This document shows, in pieces, positions 37,584 through 47,377 of a stretch of DNA of 64,000 bases. Origin of the DNA: Chloroflexota bacterium. GTDB taxonomy: Bacteria > Chloroflexota > Anaerolineae > J102. Position 1 is the stretch's first letter; each line of letters begins with the position of its first letter. The stretch lies in NCBI GenBank assembly GCA_013151415.1, contig JAADII010000025.1, positions 1-64,000 of the forward strand. Reading direction: 5' to 3'. Under the pieces are notes generated by a model that did no database searches, was not told the DNA's origin, and was given only the letters and a program-made list of their open reading frames with translations. The translations under genes and the position numbers were made by a program.

Positions 37584-37827
37584 ATGCCAACAGTTAAAGG
37601 CATCCCCGGACCTTATCGGTTCTTCTTTTTATAGCTTTGATTGCCATGAACCTACGCACGTTCATGTTCAACCTGAGCGAATGACTTGTAAGTTTTGGCT
37701 TTCGCCCGTTGCTCTGGCGCGAAATCGACGCTTTTCACCCAGGGAATTGACGCGTATACGCGCTTTGATCCAGGAACACCACACCAAACTCATTGAGGCG
37801 TGGCATGAACACTGTGGAAACGCATGA
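37584..37827 (+). pseudogene. DUF4160-family gene with a one-base frameshift
   Basis: From ATG 37584 the frame reads MPTVKGIPGPYRFFF and then stops. One base shifted, the remainder reads YSFDCHEPTHVHV, KFWLSPVALARNR, FSPRELTRI and IEAWHEHCGNA to a TGA at 37825, together giving a full-length DUF4160 protein (about 81 codons). The break lies at a run of five T (37626-37630); four T would restore the frame. So it is a slipped gene, a sequencing error in a homopolymer, or a programmed shift. It overlaps the DUF2442 start by 23 nt, and DUF4160 and DUF2442 genes are commonly paired. Confidence 0.8.
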
Positions 37828-38095
37828 AATTTTGATAAAAGATGTTGAAGTAACCGACGAATCGATCATCGCTCATCTGACCGACGGACGCACCATCAGT
37901 GTACCGCTGGTGTGGTCATGGCGCCTGGCTGAAGCGACTCCGGAACAACGCGCCAATTTCGAGATTATTGGAGATGGCGAGGGAGTCCACTGGCCAGATA
38001 TCGATGAAGACATCAGCGCCGAAGGGATGTTGTACGGTTCACCTGCCCCGCGCCCACGCAAGCGACCCAAAGAACCGTTGCTGATCGCTGGATAA
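37805..38095 (+). CDS. DUF2442 protein
   Basis: The 96-residue protein carries the DUF2442 core: DVEVTDESIIAHLTDGRTISVPLVWSWRLAEATPEQRANFEIIGDGEGVHWPDIDEDISAEGML in family order, followed by a basic tail PRPRKRPKEP. DUF2442/DUF4160 pairs behave like small mobile two-gene modules and are often listed among TA candidates, but no activity is certain. The reading frame is intact although its partner upstream is frameshifted, and the two overlap, suggesting coupled translation originally. The sirtuin gene starts 5 nt after its stop. Confidence 0.85.
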   Translation: MNTVETHEILIKDVEVTDESIIAHLTDGRTISVPLVWSWRLAEATPEQRANFEIIGDGEGVHWPDIDEDISAEGMLYGSPAPRPRKRPKEPLLIAG

Positions 38096-38100
38096 AGTCT

Positions 38101-38814
38101 ATGTCCCTTCCTCGCATTGTCGCGCTCACCGGCGCGGGCGTCTCGGCCGGGAGCGGCGTCCCCACTTTTCGCGATGCCGGCGGCCTGTGGCGGCAATACC
38201 GTTTTCAGGAATTAGCCACGCCCCAGGCCTTTCGTCGCGACCCCAAACTGGTGTGGGAGTTTTACGACTGGCGACGCCAACGCATGGCCCATTGTCGGCC
38301 CAATCCCGCGCATGAAACCCTGGCCGAGATGGAAAGGGTCTTGCCCGACTTTCTCCTGGTCACGCAAAACATCGACGGTCTTCACGCCGCGGCCGGCAGC
38401 GAGCAAGTTGTCTATCTTCACGGCGACATCTGGACGCTGCGCTGCACCCGCTGCACATATAAGGAGCGCAACCGACAGGCTCCCCTGGAGCCTCTGCCGC
38501 CCTCTTGCCCTCGATGCGGCGCGCTGATGCGGCCCGATGTGGTCTGGTTCGGAGAATCGCTGGATCCCCACGCCATCGCTCGCGCCTGGGAGGCCTTCGA
38601 ACAGGCCGACATCGCCCTGGTCGTGGGCACATCGGCCGTGGTCTATCCCGCGGCGCAGTTGCCCTGGCTGACGCATGAGAAGGGCGGTCAGGTCATCGAG
38701 TTCAACACGCAACCCACCCCCCTTTCCGATATTGCAACCACCATTTTGGGCCCTTGCGAAGAGACGCTTCCACATTGGTGGGCCGAGTTTCAGTTGAAAT
38801 TGGAGGAACGATGA
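38101..38814 (+). CDS. Sir2-family NAD-dependent protein deacylase
   Basis: The 237-residue protein has the NAD-binding [17 protein letters not shown], the QNIDGLH motif, the catalytic His in YLHGDIW, four zinc cysteines (CTRC ... CPRC) and the late [12 protein letters not shown]. The Y-x2-R pair in FYDWRRQRM marks class III (SIRT5/CobB-like) sirtuins, which prefer succinyl or other acidic acyl-lysines, though deacetylase activity is also usual. Its stop overlaps the proA start by 4 nt (ATGA), so translation is coupled. Confidence 0.93.
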   Translation: MSLPRIVALTGAGVSAGSGVPTFRDAGGLWRQYRFQELATPQAFRRDPKLVWEFYDWRRQRMAHCRPNPAHETLAEMERVLPDFLLVTQNIDGLHAAAGSEQVVYLHGDIWTLRCTRCTYKERNRQAPLEPLPPSCPRCGALMRPDVVWFGESLDPHAIARAWEAFEQADIALVVGTSAVVYPAAQLPWLTHEKGGQVIEFNTQPTPLSDIATTILGPCEETLPHWWAEFQLKLEER

Positions 38815-40073
38815 ACGACAACCCCCTCATCCCCATGGGACAACGAGCAAAGAAGGCCGCGCGCGCGTTGGCTTCGGCCTCCACCGAAACCAAGAACGCG
38901 TTCCTGCACCACCTGGCCGACGGTCTTATCGACCATAAGGCCGCTATTCTTGCAGCCAACGAGCGCGACATCGCCGAAGGGCGGGCCAACGGTTTGGCCG
39001 AAAACCTTATCGACCGCATGACCATCACCGAGGCGCGTTTGCGCGGGTTCGCGGCCGACGCCCGCAATGTGGCGCTGTTGCCCGACCCTATCGGCCGCGA
39101 GTTCGACAGCCGCCGCTTGCCCAACGGGCTGCGCGTGAGCCGACGCCGCACCCCACTGGGCGTCATCGGCCTCATCTACGAAGCTCGACCCAATGTCACC
39201 ATCGACATCGCCGCGCTTTGCATCAAAACCGGCAACGCCGTGATCATGCGCGGGGGAAAGGAAATTCGGCGCAGCAACATGGCCATCCTTGATGTGATCC
39301 ACAAAGCGCTGACGCGCGTGGGCCTGCCTGCGGACGCGGTGCAATACATCGAGAACCCCGACCGCGCGCTGGTGGGTCATTTGCTCAAGCTTCATGATTA
39401 TGTGGATATGATCATCCCGCGCGGGGGAGCAGGGCTGCACAAATTCTGTCGCGAAAACAGCACCATTCCCGTCATCACCGGCGGCATCGGCATTTGTCAT
39501 CTCTATGTAGACGAAACGGCCAACCTGGATAAGGCTTTGCCCATCATCCACAACGCCAAAACCCAACGCCCCAGCGTTTGCAATTCGTTGGACACTTTGC
39601 TGGTGCAGCAAGATATTGCAGCCGACTTTCTGCCCCGCGTGGTCAAGCGCCTGGCCGCGGATGGCGTAACGTTTCGCGCAGATGAGACGGCGATGGACAT
39701 TCTGGCCGGGCATGAAGCCGTGCAACCGGCGGGCCCGGCCGACTTCGATACGGAATGGCTCAGCCTCATTTTGGGTCTGCGCGTTGTGCCCGGCCTGGAC
39801 GCGGCCATCGACCATATTCGCGAACACTCAACCGGCCACTCCGATGGCATCCTCACCGAAAACTGGAGCCACGCGCAACGCTTTTTGGATGAAGTGGACA
39901 GCTCGGCCGTGTTTGTGAACGCCTCCACCCGCTTCAACGACGGCGGACAATTCGGCTTGGGGGCCGAGGTGGCCATCAGCACTCAAAAGCTGCACGCTCG
40001 CGGGCCCATGGGACTGGAGGAGCTAACCACCTACAAATGGATCGTCCTTGGTGACGGCCATGTGAGGCCGTAA
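38811..40073 (+). CDS. proA: Gamma-glutamyl phosphate reductase
   Basis: The 420-residue enzyme is a complete Pro[18 protein letters not shown], the cofactor region [30 protein letters not shown] in family position, and the catalytic Cys in [12 protein letters not shown] at about 257; the end reads [29 protein letters not shown]. It reduces glutamyl phosphate to the semialdehyde in proline synthesis. ATG 38811 is chosen over an upstream frame start because GGAGG lies just before it and the family starts here. proB is absent nearby. Confidence 0.97.
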   Translation: MNDNPLIPMGQRAKKAARALASASTETKNAFLHHLADGLIDHKAAILAANERDIAEGRANGLAENLIDRMTITEARLRGFAADARNVALLPDPIGREFDSRRLPNGLRVSRRRTPLGVIGLIYEARPNVTIDIAALCIKTGNAVIMRGGKEIRRSNMAILDVIHKALTRVGLPADAVQYIENPDRALVGHLLKLHDYVDMIIPRGGAGLHKFCRENSTIPVITGGIGICHLYVDETANLDKALPIIHNAKTQRPSVCNSLDTLLVQQDIAADFLPRVVKRLAADGVTFRADETAMDILAGHEAVQPAGPADFDTEWLSLILGLRVVPGLDAAIDHIREHSTGHSDGILTENWSHAQRFLDEVDSSAVFVNASTRFNDGGQFGLGAEVAISTQKLHARGPMGLEELTTYKWIVLGDGHVRP

Positions 40074-40115
40074 TCGGGGCCGAAAAGCGACATAAGCGCG
40101 GCGTTTTTTCTTTAC

Positions 40116-40757
40116 CTATCTGTGTTTCTCCGCGCGGTTGCGGTTTAGCAATGCCTCCACGCGGGCGCGAATATCCTGCTGGATAAGCTCGGGCGGTCGA
40201 TTCGCGTCCAACACCAGCCAGCGCCGCGGCTCTTGCGCGGCCAGATGTAAATAGCCCTCGCGCACGCGGCGATGATATTCCAATTCCTTGCGCTCGAAAC
40301 GCGTCCATTCTTCAGGCGTTTGTGCTTTGCGACGCAGGCCGATTTCGGGATCGAGATCGAGGTAGAGGGTGAGATCGGGCGTGAGCCCGCCCGTGGCGAA
40401 TTGAGTGATGCGGCGCAAATCGTCCAAAGGCAGGCCATGCCCATAGCCCTGGTAAGCCAGCGTGCTATCGTAATAACGATCGCAGATCACGATCCATTCC
40501 TGCTCGAGGTGAGGCCGGATGACCTCGCGCACGATCTGGGCGCGTGCGGCCGAATAGAGCAGAATTTCCGCTTCCGGCGTCATTTCGGTGTGCGCGGGGT
40601 CGAGCAAGATGGCGCGGATACGGTCGCCAATGGCCGTGCCGCCCGGCTCGCGCGTGTGCAACACTCGCTGCTTCTGCTCGCCCAACCATGCTAACAGAAG
40701 TCGAATCTGCGTTGTTTTCCCGCTTCCTTCGATGCCCTCGAATGTGATGAAAGCCAT
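40116..40757 (-). CDS. tmk: Thymidylate kinase
   Basis: The 213-residue enzyme starts MAFITFEGIEGSGKTTQ (P-loop), followed by the DR-Y motif CDRYYDSTLAYQGYG and the lid region. It phosphorylates dTMP to dTDP. ATG 40757 lies 7 nt after the stop of the R3H/AAA gene and matches the family start; the longer frame to 40823 runs into that gene. The pair is likely one operon. The protein ends in a basic tail. Confidence 0.95.
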   Translation of the reverse strand: MAFITFEGIEGSGKTTQIRLLLAWLGEQKQRVLHTREPGGTAIGDRIRAILLDPAHTEMTPEAEILLYSAARAQIVREVIRPHLEQEWIVICDRYYDSTLAYQGYGHGLPLDDLRRITQFATGGLTPDLTLYLDLDPEIGLRRKAQTPEEWTRFERKELEYHRRVREGYLHLAAQEPRRWLVLDANRPPELIQQDIRARVEALLNRNRAEKHR

Positions 40758-40764
40758 GTCGTTT

Positions 40765-42321
40765 TCATTCGCGATACACTCGAACGCGGCGGTTCGGCTC
40801 GCGACCGTAGGAATGGGAGACAAGATTCGCTTCGCGGGCGATGCGATGTTGTTGACGACGAATTTCGGGCGGCTGCGGCGAGAGTTCGACCACGGGCGCG
40901 CCGGCCAACACTTTCTCTATGGCTTGTCGCGTCTCTTCCAGCGCCAAACTCATGGAATCTGCATTGGACACCTTGAGCGCAAAAATATCGGCCAGCAACA
41001 TTTCCATCTGCCGCACGGTGTTGGAGCGCAAAACGTATACCGGGATGCCGCGTTCTTCGGCTTCGGCAATGGGTTGGGGCCGTTTGCGATAGTAGCTCTT
41101 CAGCGTGAAAAGTGCATCCGCCCGTCGCAGATCATTGGTAAGTTCGATAGGCACTCCCAACGCGCGCGCGGCCGAGCGCAGCCGATTTTGCCCCACGCCA
41201 TAGGCGTAGATGCGCAATGGTTGATTAAACGAAGGCGCGGTCATGGTGGAAGCGAGCGCTCCGCGCATCAATCCCTCTCGTTCACCATTGCGTCCTCGGC
41301 GTTGTTTTTCCGCCAAGGCTTGTTCGCCGCGTTCGATAACCACATCGCCCTTTTCATTAATGTAGCGCCGCTCTGCATGCAAAGGGCGTCCGCGTAGCAG
41401 GGCGTCCACGGCCTGGGCCACGTCGTGATGCACAATGAGGTGTTGGCGGTCTGCAATTTCAATAAGCACGTCGAAGGTCGGCGGCGCGCGGCGTTCGAGC
41501 ACGGCCTTTTGGGTGCCGCGACGACGCGCCTCCTCATCGGACAGCGTGACCGACTCGACCCCGCCCACCAGGTCGGACAGGGTGGGGTTGAGAAGCAGGT
41601 TGTCGAGCGTGCGACCATGCGCGGTGCCGATGAGTTGCACCCCGCGCTCGGCAATGGTGCGCGCGGCCTCGGCCTCGAGCGCGCGTCCGATTTCGTCGAT
41701 GATGATCACCTCGGGCATGTGATTTTCCACCGCCTCGATCATCACCTCGTGCTGAAGCGATGGGGTCGGCACCTGCATGCGTCGGGCGCGTCCGATCGCG
41801 GGGTGAGGAATATCGCCATCACCGCCGATTTCGTTGGACGTGTCCACAATGATCACGCGCTTTTTCTGGTCGGCCAATACGCGCGCGGCTTCGCGTAAGA
41901 GCGTGGTTTTACCCACGCCTGGTCGGCCCAAAAGCAAAATGCTTTTGCCCGAAGTGATGATGTCTTTGACAATATCCACCGTGCCGTAAACAGCTCGCCC
42001 CACGCGGCAAGTGAGACCCACAATGTCGCCTTTGCGATTGCGTATGGCAGAAATGCGGTGAAGCGTGCGAGCGATGCCCGCGCGATTGTCCTCGCTGAAA
42101 TCACCAATGCGCTCCACCACATAGGCGATGTCTTCTCGAGTGATTTCTCGTTCTAGAAGGTCCAGGTCTTTGTCGGTGAAGCGGGCTTCTGGCTTGCGGC
42201 CCAGGTCAAGCACGATTTCAATGAGCTTGTCCGCTTCGTTTAGCTCTTTCAAGCGGTCTGCGACTTGAGGCGGCAAAACCGCCAGCAGGGCGTCGAGATC
42301 GTCTGTGATTTTTTGTTGCAT
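40765..42321 (-). CDS. SpoIIIAA-like AAA ATPase with C-terminal R3H domain
   Basis: The 518-residue protein has an AAA/RecA-like ATPase with Walker [15 protein letters not shown] (about residue 128) and Walker [10 protein letters not shown] (about 205), related to SpoIIIAA and plastid Ycf45, and a C-terminal R3H nucleic-acid-binding domain ([26 protein letters not shown]). A middle segment (about 360-440) links the two. This family is widespread in Cyanobacteria and Chloroflexi; its role in the cell is not settled. A basic loop after SLSDEE (ARRRG) is visible. Probably co-transcribed with tmk. Confidence 0.9.
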   Translation of the reverse strand: MQQKITDDLDALLAVLPPQVADRLKELNEADKLIEIVLDLGRKPEARFTDKDLDLLEREITREDIAYVVERIGDFSEDNRAGIARTLHRISAIRNRKGDIVGLTCRVGRAVYGTVDIVKDIITSGKSILLLGRPGVGKTTLLREAARVLADQKKRVIIVDTSNEIGGDGDIPHPAIGRARRMQVPTPSLQHEVMIEAVENHMPEVIIIDEIGRALEAEAARTIAERGVQLIGTAHGRTLDNLLLNPTLSDLVGGVESVTLSDEEARRRGTQKAVLERRAPPTFDVLIEIADRQHLIVHHDVAQAVDALLRGRPLHAERRYINEKGDVVIERGEQALAEKQRRGRNGEREGLMRGALASTMTAPSFNQPLRIYAYGVGQNRLRSAARALGVPIELTNDLRRADALFTLKSYYRKRPQPIAEAEERGIPVYVLRSNTVRQMEMLLADIFALKVSNADSMSLALEETRQAIEKVLAGAPVVELSPQPPEIRRQQHRIAREANLVSHSYGREPNRRVRVYRE

Positions 42322-42388
42322 AGAGGTTGTTTGATTATATGTTTATCCCTGTGGGAAGATGATTGTAAACGAATCGAGAAAACGGTTT

Positions 42389-43519
42389 TCAAGACGTTTT
42401 GCCATTGAAATGAATGACGCTTACTTCGGTGTTCACGCCATGAGCGTCGTGCGGATGATTGGATGTCAGGATGCCGGTCAAGGTGACTTCGAAGAGTTCT
42501 TTGGCCGGCGCTGCGACTTCTTGCCTGATCTCGCGCGTGGTGTGTTTGACCAGGCGGGTTAAAGAGGCGATGGCTTTGAAACCGCGTTCATGAAGCAGGG
42601 GCGCCAACCCTTCTTGGTAGGGGCGTAAAGAACAGTAAATGGTGCGTTTTCGATAGTGCGCCGCCGCGTGCAACGCGCAATCGAGCAGCTCGCCCATCAC
42701 ATCGGCGGCATTCGAATCGGCCAACACGCGAAGCCAATGCGCTTGCCGGCCTCGCTGAATTTGCACCGCAGCGACGATCTCTTGCGCACGTTCATACACA
42801 AACCCCTCGAATTGTTCGGGCTGCCACCACGCGCGCAGGTCTAAGGGGGAGGGCGCTTCGCCATTGCTCACCAACACGCCCTCTGCTCGCTGAACCAAAG
42901 GCGGTGTAAAACATCGGTGCAATCGCTGCAACGCGAAGCTGTCTTGCTCTAGTTGAGGGCGCACATTCGGACAATCGACTTCGGTGCGCGCTGTTGTGAG
43001 CGGGATTTCGGGCAAATGGTAAAGCGTCTCCTCGATATACGGAGCAAAGCCGCTTTTCATTACGATAGCGAGAGAGGGGTTGTCATTTCTCAAACACGCA
43101 TACACGCGTTGGATGCCGTGTGCGCCTGCAGATGAGACGAGATGCGTCAACAATTCATCCCAAATCGTGGATGCCGCTTCATGAGCGTCATGCCGCGGCG
43201 CGATGCGCACAACATCGGCCTCGGGGCGTCCCATTCGTTTCACCGCCTGCACAAACCCGTCAATGCCAGGCCCGTTGCGATTGGGGATATAGATGAAAGT
43301 GGCCGAACCTGCTCCATGCCACGGAATGGGCGCGGCCACAGCCCGCCACAGCGGTGACTGTGAGTGCAGAAGTTCGTATTCCACATGTAGCGATTCGCTG
43401 CGACGCGCGAGTCGCTGCAATCGAAGACTGTTGCGCAGGCCAAAGGGGCGAATCAAGGTGATTGCGTATGTCCGGTGAGTGAGATTAATTTGTAACGCGC
43501 CTAAAATGGCTGCTATCAT
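42389..43519 (-). CDS. Unrecognised protein, possibly two-domain acetyltransferase-like
   Basis: A 376-residue product from ATG 43519 (the frame opens as far up as a GTG at 43594). It has no membrane segment or metal motif. The parts GIQRVYACLRNDNPSLAIVMKSGFAPYIEETLYHL and KRTIYCSLRPYQEGLAPLLHERGFKAIASLTRLVKHT each resemble the second half of a GNAT fold (neighbour comparison ending in GF), so two degenerate GNAT domains are possible; this is inference. TACAAT lies right at the 43519 start, with TTTACG 17 nt upstream of it, so the true start may be a little downstream. It stands alone on the minus strand, upstream of the R3H/AAA gene. Confidence 0.6.
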   Translation of the reverse strand: MIAAILGALQINLTHRTYAITLIRPFGLRNSLRLQRLARRSESLHVEYELLHSQSPLWRAVAAPIPWHGAGSATFIYIPNRNGPGIDGFVQAVKRMGRPEADVVRIAPRHDAHEAASTIWDELLTHLVSSAGAHGIQRVYACLRNDNPSLAIVMKSGFAPYIEETLYHLPEIPLTTARTEVDCPNVRPQLEQDSFALQRLHRCFTPPLVQRAEGVLVSNGEAPSPLDLRAWWQPEQFEGFVYERAQEIVAAVQIQRGRQAHWLRVLADSNAADVMGELLDCALHAAAHYRKRTIYCSLRPYQEGLAPLLHERGFKAIASLTRLVKHTTREIRQEVAAPAKELFEVTLTGILTSNHPHDAHGVNTEVSVIHFNGKTS

Positions 43520-43848
43520 TGTACCATTGTTTCCCCGCTTCGTAAATTCAGCCGTTGTAGCGATGCGTTTCAATAATGAGAGAATGGCGCGCACGCCCTA
43601 TGAAGCAGTGATTCAGGCATAAATGGTGGGAACACAAGCGCTCGACGCGGGAGCCATGACCCGATGGACGCCGCTTGAGAACGCCGATACGTTATCGATG
43701 GTTGGGGCCAGACTGGAGATAATTCGATGGTCGGGTTTAATCCCGCGGCGTTACCGATTCATGAAACAAGGATGGGCTTGTGCTATAATGGGAGCGCGCC
43801 GGCGACATGAACGCCAAACCTTGAGATAAGGAAGCAAGAACCGTTGAT
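43520..43848. other. Divergent intergenic region before the epimerase gene
   Basis: No gene seen. The only clear signals are the TACAAT box near 43515-43520 (minus) and TATAAT at 43784-43789 (plus). Confidence 0.4.
43784..43789 (+). promoter_or_regulatory. -10 box of the epimerase gene
   Basis: A perfect TATAAT preceded by TG at 43781-43782 (extended -10 position off by one), 60 nt before the ATG; no strong -35. Confidence 0.4.
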
Positions 43849-44835
43849 ATGAATTACTTGATCACGGGCGGCGCCGGGTTCATCGGGCATCATCTGGCCA
43901 ATCGCCTGGCCGCGATGGGACATCATGTTCGCGTTATCGATGACCTGAGCGCCGGCGATCCCTCGATGTTGGATGAACGCGTGCTGTTTACGCGCGGCGA
44001 TGTGCTCGATTCCCCCAAACTGTGGACGCTGCTCCACGATATCGATTGTGTTTATCACCTGGCCGCCAAGGTCTCATTGCCACAGTCGATTCTCTACCCG
44101 CGCGACTACAACCATGTCAATGTGGGCGGCACAGTGACGCTCATGGAAGCCATGCGCTCGGTGGGCGTGTCGCGTATTGTGCTGGCCTCGTCCGCGACCA
44201 TTTATGGCGACCAAAAACGCCAGCCTGTGGACGAAGACGCGGCGCCGCAATTGCTCACGCCCTACGCGGTGAGCAAGTTCGCTGCCGAACATTACGTGTT
44301 CACTTTGGGCGTGCATTACGGCATCGAGACCGTGGCGTTGCGGATCTTCAACGCCTATGGCCCCGGCCAAAGCCTGCCCCCGGCCTACCCCCCAGTGGTG
44401 CCTCAAGTTATCAACCAGGTGCTCAGCGGTGGCACGGTGGTGCTTTATGGCAGCGGCAAGCAAACGCGCGATTATGTCTATATCGACGATGTGGTGGATG
44501 CGCTGATTGCCGCAGGCGAACGACAACACATCGATCACGAAGTGATTAATGTAGGATCGGGCGTCGAAACCAGCGTGGAGCAATTGGTCCAAGAGATCGA
44601 GCGTGTGACGCATCGCACTGCGCATGTGCTTCGCAACGAACAGCAGAGCGGCGGCGTGGCCCGCTTACAAGCCGACCTGGAAAAAGCGAGCGCGTTGCTC
44701 GATTATGAACCCAAAGTTTCGTTGCAAGAGGGCCTGCGCCGCACCGTCGAACTGGACCCTCGCTTCAACCGGTTCCTCAATGCTTCTCGGCGTCGAGATG
44801 GAGAGAGCGGCAGAACGCCTTTATCGGTCGCATAA
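43849..44835 (+). CDS. NAD-dependent sugar epimerase/dehydratase
   Basis: The 328-residue extended short-chain dehydrogenase has the NAD site GGAGFIGHHL at 7-16, YHLAAKVS, the catalytic Ser/Thr in LASSATIYGD and the YxxxK pair in PYAVSKFAAEHY, plus the substrate-side RIFNAYGPGQ and RDYVYIDDVVDAL. It is closest in pattern to UDP-glucose 4-epimerase and related nucleotide-sugar epimerases used for surface polysaccharides. No glycosyltransferase genes are near, so the sugar cannot be named. Confidence 0.9.
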   Translation: MNYLITGGAGFIGHHLANRLAAMGHHVRVIDDLSAGDPSMLDERVLFTRGDVLDSPKLWTLLHDIDCVYHLAAKVSLPQSILYPRDYNHVNVGGTVTLMEAMRSVGVSRIVLASSATIYGDQKRQPVDEDAAPQLLTPYAVSKFAAEHYVFTLGVHYGIETVALRIFNAYGPGQSLPPAYPPVVPQVINQVLSGGTVVLYGSGKQTRDYVYIDDVVDALIAAGERQHIDHEVINVGSGVETSVEQLVQEIERVTHRTAHVLRNEQQSGGVARLQADLEKASALLDYEPKVSLQEGLRRTVELDPRFNRFLNASRRRDGESGRTPLSVA

Positions 44836-44876
44836 GTCACAAAAGAATTTCAGAACCTGACCGATAGGACTCCATC

Positions 44877-44905
44877 TTGCGATTCTCAGCGCGGTCGCTT
44901 ACACT
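44877..44905 (+). promoter_or_regulatory. Promoter of the VapBC-type module
   Basis: TTGCGA (44877-44882), a 17-nt spacer and TACACT (44900-44905). Confidence 0.5.
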
Positions 44906-45004
44906 TTCTGGTGGATGCATCTTCATGGATCGGATGAACTGAGCGACATTTTCTCTCCGATCCAATTTCCAGGCGTCCATATCAGGATAGGAGGAATGTC
45001 GCCT

Positions 45005-45274
45005 ATGTCCGAGAAAGCAATTGTTAAGGAAATCCGCATTCCCGTTGCGGATTGGAAGGCATTAGAAGCCCGAAGCGCCGACACCCACGTTCCCACAGAG
45101 GAGTTGATACGTGAAGCGTTGCGGCGATTCTTGGCCGAGCAGGATAGGATTACGCGAGCGAGACGCGCTCTACGTAAAAGCTCGGGCATTTGGCGCGATA
45201 GAGACGATCTCCAGCAAACCAGTGTCGAATTAGTCAATAGTCTTCGAGAAGAGTGGGATGAACGAGCGCAATGA
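45005..45274 (+). CDS. VapB-type antitoxin (ribbon-helix-helix)
   Basis: The 89-residue protein has an N-terminal ribbon-helix-helix pattern (KEIRIPVADWKALEARSADTHV, then TEELIREALRRFLAEQ) for operator binding and a charged C-terminal half (RARRALRKSSGIWRDRDDLQQTSVELVNSLREEW) that should wrap the toxin. GGAGG lies 10 nt before ATG 45005; the ATG at 44996 is too close to it. The stop codon lies within the downstream PIN-domain gene (17-bp overlap), a usual TA arrangement. Confidence 0.82.
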   Translation: MSEKAIVKEIRIPVADWKALEARSADTHVPTEELIREALRRFLAEQDRITRARRALRKSSGIWRDRDDLQQTSVELVNSLREEWDERAQ

Positions 45275-45665
45275 CCGAGCACTGTCCAACTTTCTTCTGG
45301 ACTCTGACATTATCATAGACCATCTTCGCGGTCATCAGCCGGCAACGGACTTTCTCGACGCCCTGTTACTTGATGGTGCTGTGGTGTATTTCTCCGTCAT
45401 TAGTGAGGCCGAGATATACTCCAATGTCCGGCCGGGCGAAGAGCCTCGCATATCTGCTCTTTTTGCTTCGTTGACCAGGGTTGCTCTCAACGGTGAGACG
45501 GCCAGAAAGGGTGGTCAGTACCGCCAAACCTATCGACGGAGTCATGGATTGCGTTTACCAGATGCATTGATTGCTGCAACGGCATTTACCAAAGAGGCAG
45601 TCTTGGTCACTCGAAACATCCGACATTTTCCCATGACCGACATCCAAGTGCTGGCTCCATATTAA
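45258..45665 (+). CDS. VapC-type PIN-domain ribonuclease toxin
   Basis: The 135-residue protein has the PIN acidic residues in order: FLLDSDIIIDHLRG (Asp 16 and following), ISEAEIY, and LPDALIAATA followed by VTRNIRHF. VapC toxins cleave tRNA or rRNA with Mg2+ and are held by VapB. It begins inside the antitoxin gene. The glutamine-synthetase-like gene starts 45 nt later on the same strand, so the module may drive or share that transcript. Confidence 0.88.
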   Translation: MNERNDRALSNFLLDSDIIIDHLRGHQPATDFLDALLLDGAVVYFSVISEAEIYSNVRPGEEPRISALFASLTRVALNGETARKGGQYRQTYRRSHGLRLPDALIAATAFTKEAVLVTRNIRHFPMTDIQVLAPY

Positions 45666-45710
45666 CTGCCATACTTGCCAAATCTGGCTTCAGCGAGGAG
45701 GCCCCTGACC

Positions 45711-47102
45711 ATGACGACCACACCCCCGCAGGGCATGTTGACCCTGGATGAGCTGAGCTTGATGGTGGATTCTGGGGAAATCGAGACCGTGGTGGCCGCA
45801 TTTCCCGACCTTTATGGCCGCTTGATGGGCAAACGCATTACCGGCAAGTTTTTCATCGACCACACCGCCCGCAAAGGCATGCACGCCTGCGATTATCTCT
45901 TCACCGTGGATATGGAGATGGAGCCTGTGCCCGGTTACGCGTTCGCGAATTGGGAATTGGGCTACGGCGATGTGCATCTCATCCCCGATCTGAACACCCT
46001 CCGCCGCGCGACCTGGCTGGATAAGACGGCCTTTGTGCTGTGCGATGTGCACGACGAAAGAGACGAGACGCCCGTGGCCATCGCGCCGCGCAATATCCTC
46101 AAACGCCAGATGGCCGCGGCCGCGGCGATGGGCTATGTGGCGCAGGGGAGCTCCGAGCTGGAGTATTACATCTTCGACGAAAGTTATGAGAGCGCGCGAC
46201 AGGCGCATTATCAGGATTTGAAAACCTACGGCGCGTATATCGAGGATTATCACATCCTCCAGGGACGCCGCGAGGAAGTGCTGCACGCGACCGTGCGCCG
46301 ACATCTCGACCACAGCGGCGTGCCGGTGGAGTTCAGCAAGGGCGAATGGGGGCCGGGTCAGCATGAGCTGAACATCCGCTACGCGGATCTGCTGACCATG
46401 GCCGACCGACACATCATTTACAAACAGTGTTTCAAGGATGTGGCCGATGATCTGGGCCTGGCCGTGACGTTCATGGCCAAGTACGATGCTTCACTGGCCG
46501 GGTCCAGTTGCCACATGCACGTGAGCTTGTGGGACGCGGCCGGAGAGAGAAACCTGTTCGCGGGCGAGGAGAAGTTTGGGCCGGTGCACTGTTCGAAGAC
46601 GTTCCGCCGGTTTTTGGGCGGGTGGATGGCCCACGCCCGCGAATTGATGGTGTTCTATGCGCCCACCGTGAATTCCTACAAGCGCTATCAGGCCGGGTCT
46701 TGGGCGCCCACGAGCCTGGCCTGGAGCTACGACAATCGCACGGCCGGGTTCCGCGTGGTGGGGCATGGGCAATCTCTGCGCATCGAGTCGCGCATCGCCG
46801 GCGCGGATGTGAACCCCTATCTGGCCTACGCGGCCATTCTCGCTTCAGGGCTGGACGGCATCCGCAATGGCATCGAGCCGCCGCCGGCTTTCGAGGGCGA
46901 TGTATACGCCGCGGCCGATTTACCGCATGTGCCCCGCACTCTGCACGAAGCCATCGCCGAGTTCGAGCGCAGCGAGTTCGCACGCGCGGCCTTTGGCGAC
47001 GAGGTTGTGGAGCATTATCTGCACTTTTTCAAGACCGAGCAGGCCGCGTTCGACCGCGCGGTCACCGACTGGGAGCGAAAGCGGTATTTTGAACAGATAT
47101 AA
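45711..47102 (+). CDS. Glutamine-synthetase-family ligase (gamma-glutamylpolyamine synthetase-like)
   Basis: The 463-residue protein has the GS fold: N-terminal beta-grasp (FPDLYGRLMGKRITGKFF), the metal Glu in GSSELEYYIF, EWGPGQHELN, the ATP/substrate loop GSSCHMHVSLWD, and NRTAGFRVVG with RIESRIAGADVNPYLA. The opening FPDLxGRLxGKR is typical of PuuA-type enzymes that join glutamate to amines rather than ammonia. ATG 45711 has GAGGAGG about 8 nt upstream. It heads a same-strand cluster with SDR, AOR and Fe-S genes, so it may activate an amine for oxidation; that role is inference. Confidence 0.85.
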   Translation: MTTTPPQGMLTLDELSLMVDSGEIETVVAAFPDLYGRLMGKRITGKFFIDHTARKGMHACDYLFTVDMEMEPVPGYAFANWELGYGDVHLIPDLNTLRRATWLDKTAFVLCDVHDERDETPVAIAPRNILKRQMAAAAAMGYVAQGSSELEYYIFDESYESARQAHYQDLKTYGAYIEDYHILQGRREEVLHATVRRHLDHSGVPVEFSKGEWGPGQHELNIRYADLLTMADRHIIYKQCFKDVADDLGLAVTFMAKYDASLAGSSCHMHVSLWDAAGERNLFAGEEKFGPVHCSKTFRRFLGGWMAHARELMVFYAPTVNSYKRYQAGSWAPTSLAWSYDNRTAGFRVVGHGQSLRIESRIAGADVNPYLAYAAILASGLDGIRNGIEPPPAFEGDVYAAADLPHVPRTLHEAIAEFERSEFARAAFGDEVVEHYLHFFKTEQAAFDRAVTDWERKRYFEQI

Positions 47103-47139
47103 GCTTATTTCACCCAAATCTTTGCTCGTGGAGATAACC

Positions 47140-47376
47140 ATGTCATTGACCAAAAGTGATTTGACCTCATATCAAAAACGTTGGCGCGCGGTCGCCGATG
47201 TCGAGACCGCAGAAAGACGCAGCACTTCCATGACGCAACGATGGGAAAAGTTGAACGCCCTTGTGCGCATGGCCGCAGGGCTCAATCTTCGACCAACGAC
47301 CGACGACGAGCAAATGGCGTGGATGCGTTGGAACGTGTTGCGAAGACGCTACTTGGAAGAAAAACAGAGGAAATGA
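47140..47376 (+). CDS. Small protein paired with a nucleotidyltransferase
   Basis: The 78-residue, highly charged, probably helical protein (SDLTSYQKRWRAVADVETAER, then EKLNALVRMAAGLNL, and a basic end RRRYLEEKQRK) has no motif I recognise. Its stop is 1 nt from the start of the nucleotidyltransferase gene, and GGAG lies 7 nt before its ATG. By position it is the likely antitoxin or partner of that enzyme. Confidence 0.7.
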   Translation: MSLTKSDLTSYQKRWRAVADVETAERRSTSMTQRWEKLNALVRMAAGLNLRPTTDDEQMAWMRWNVLRRRYLEEKQRK

Positions 47377-47377
47377 G

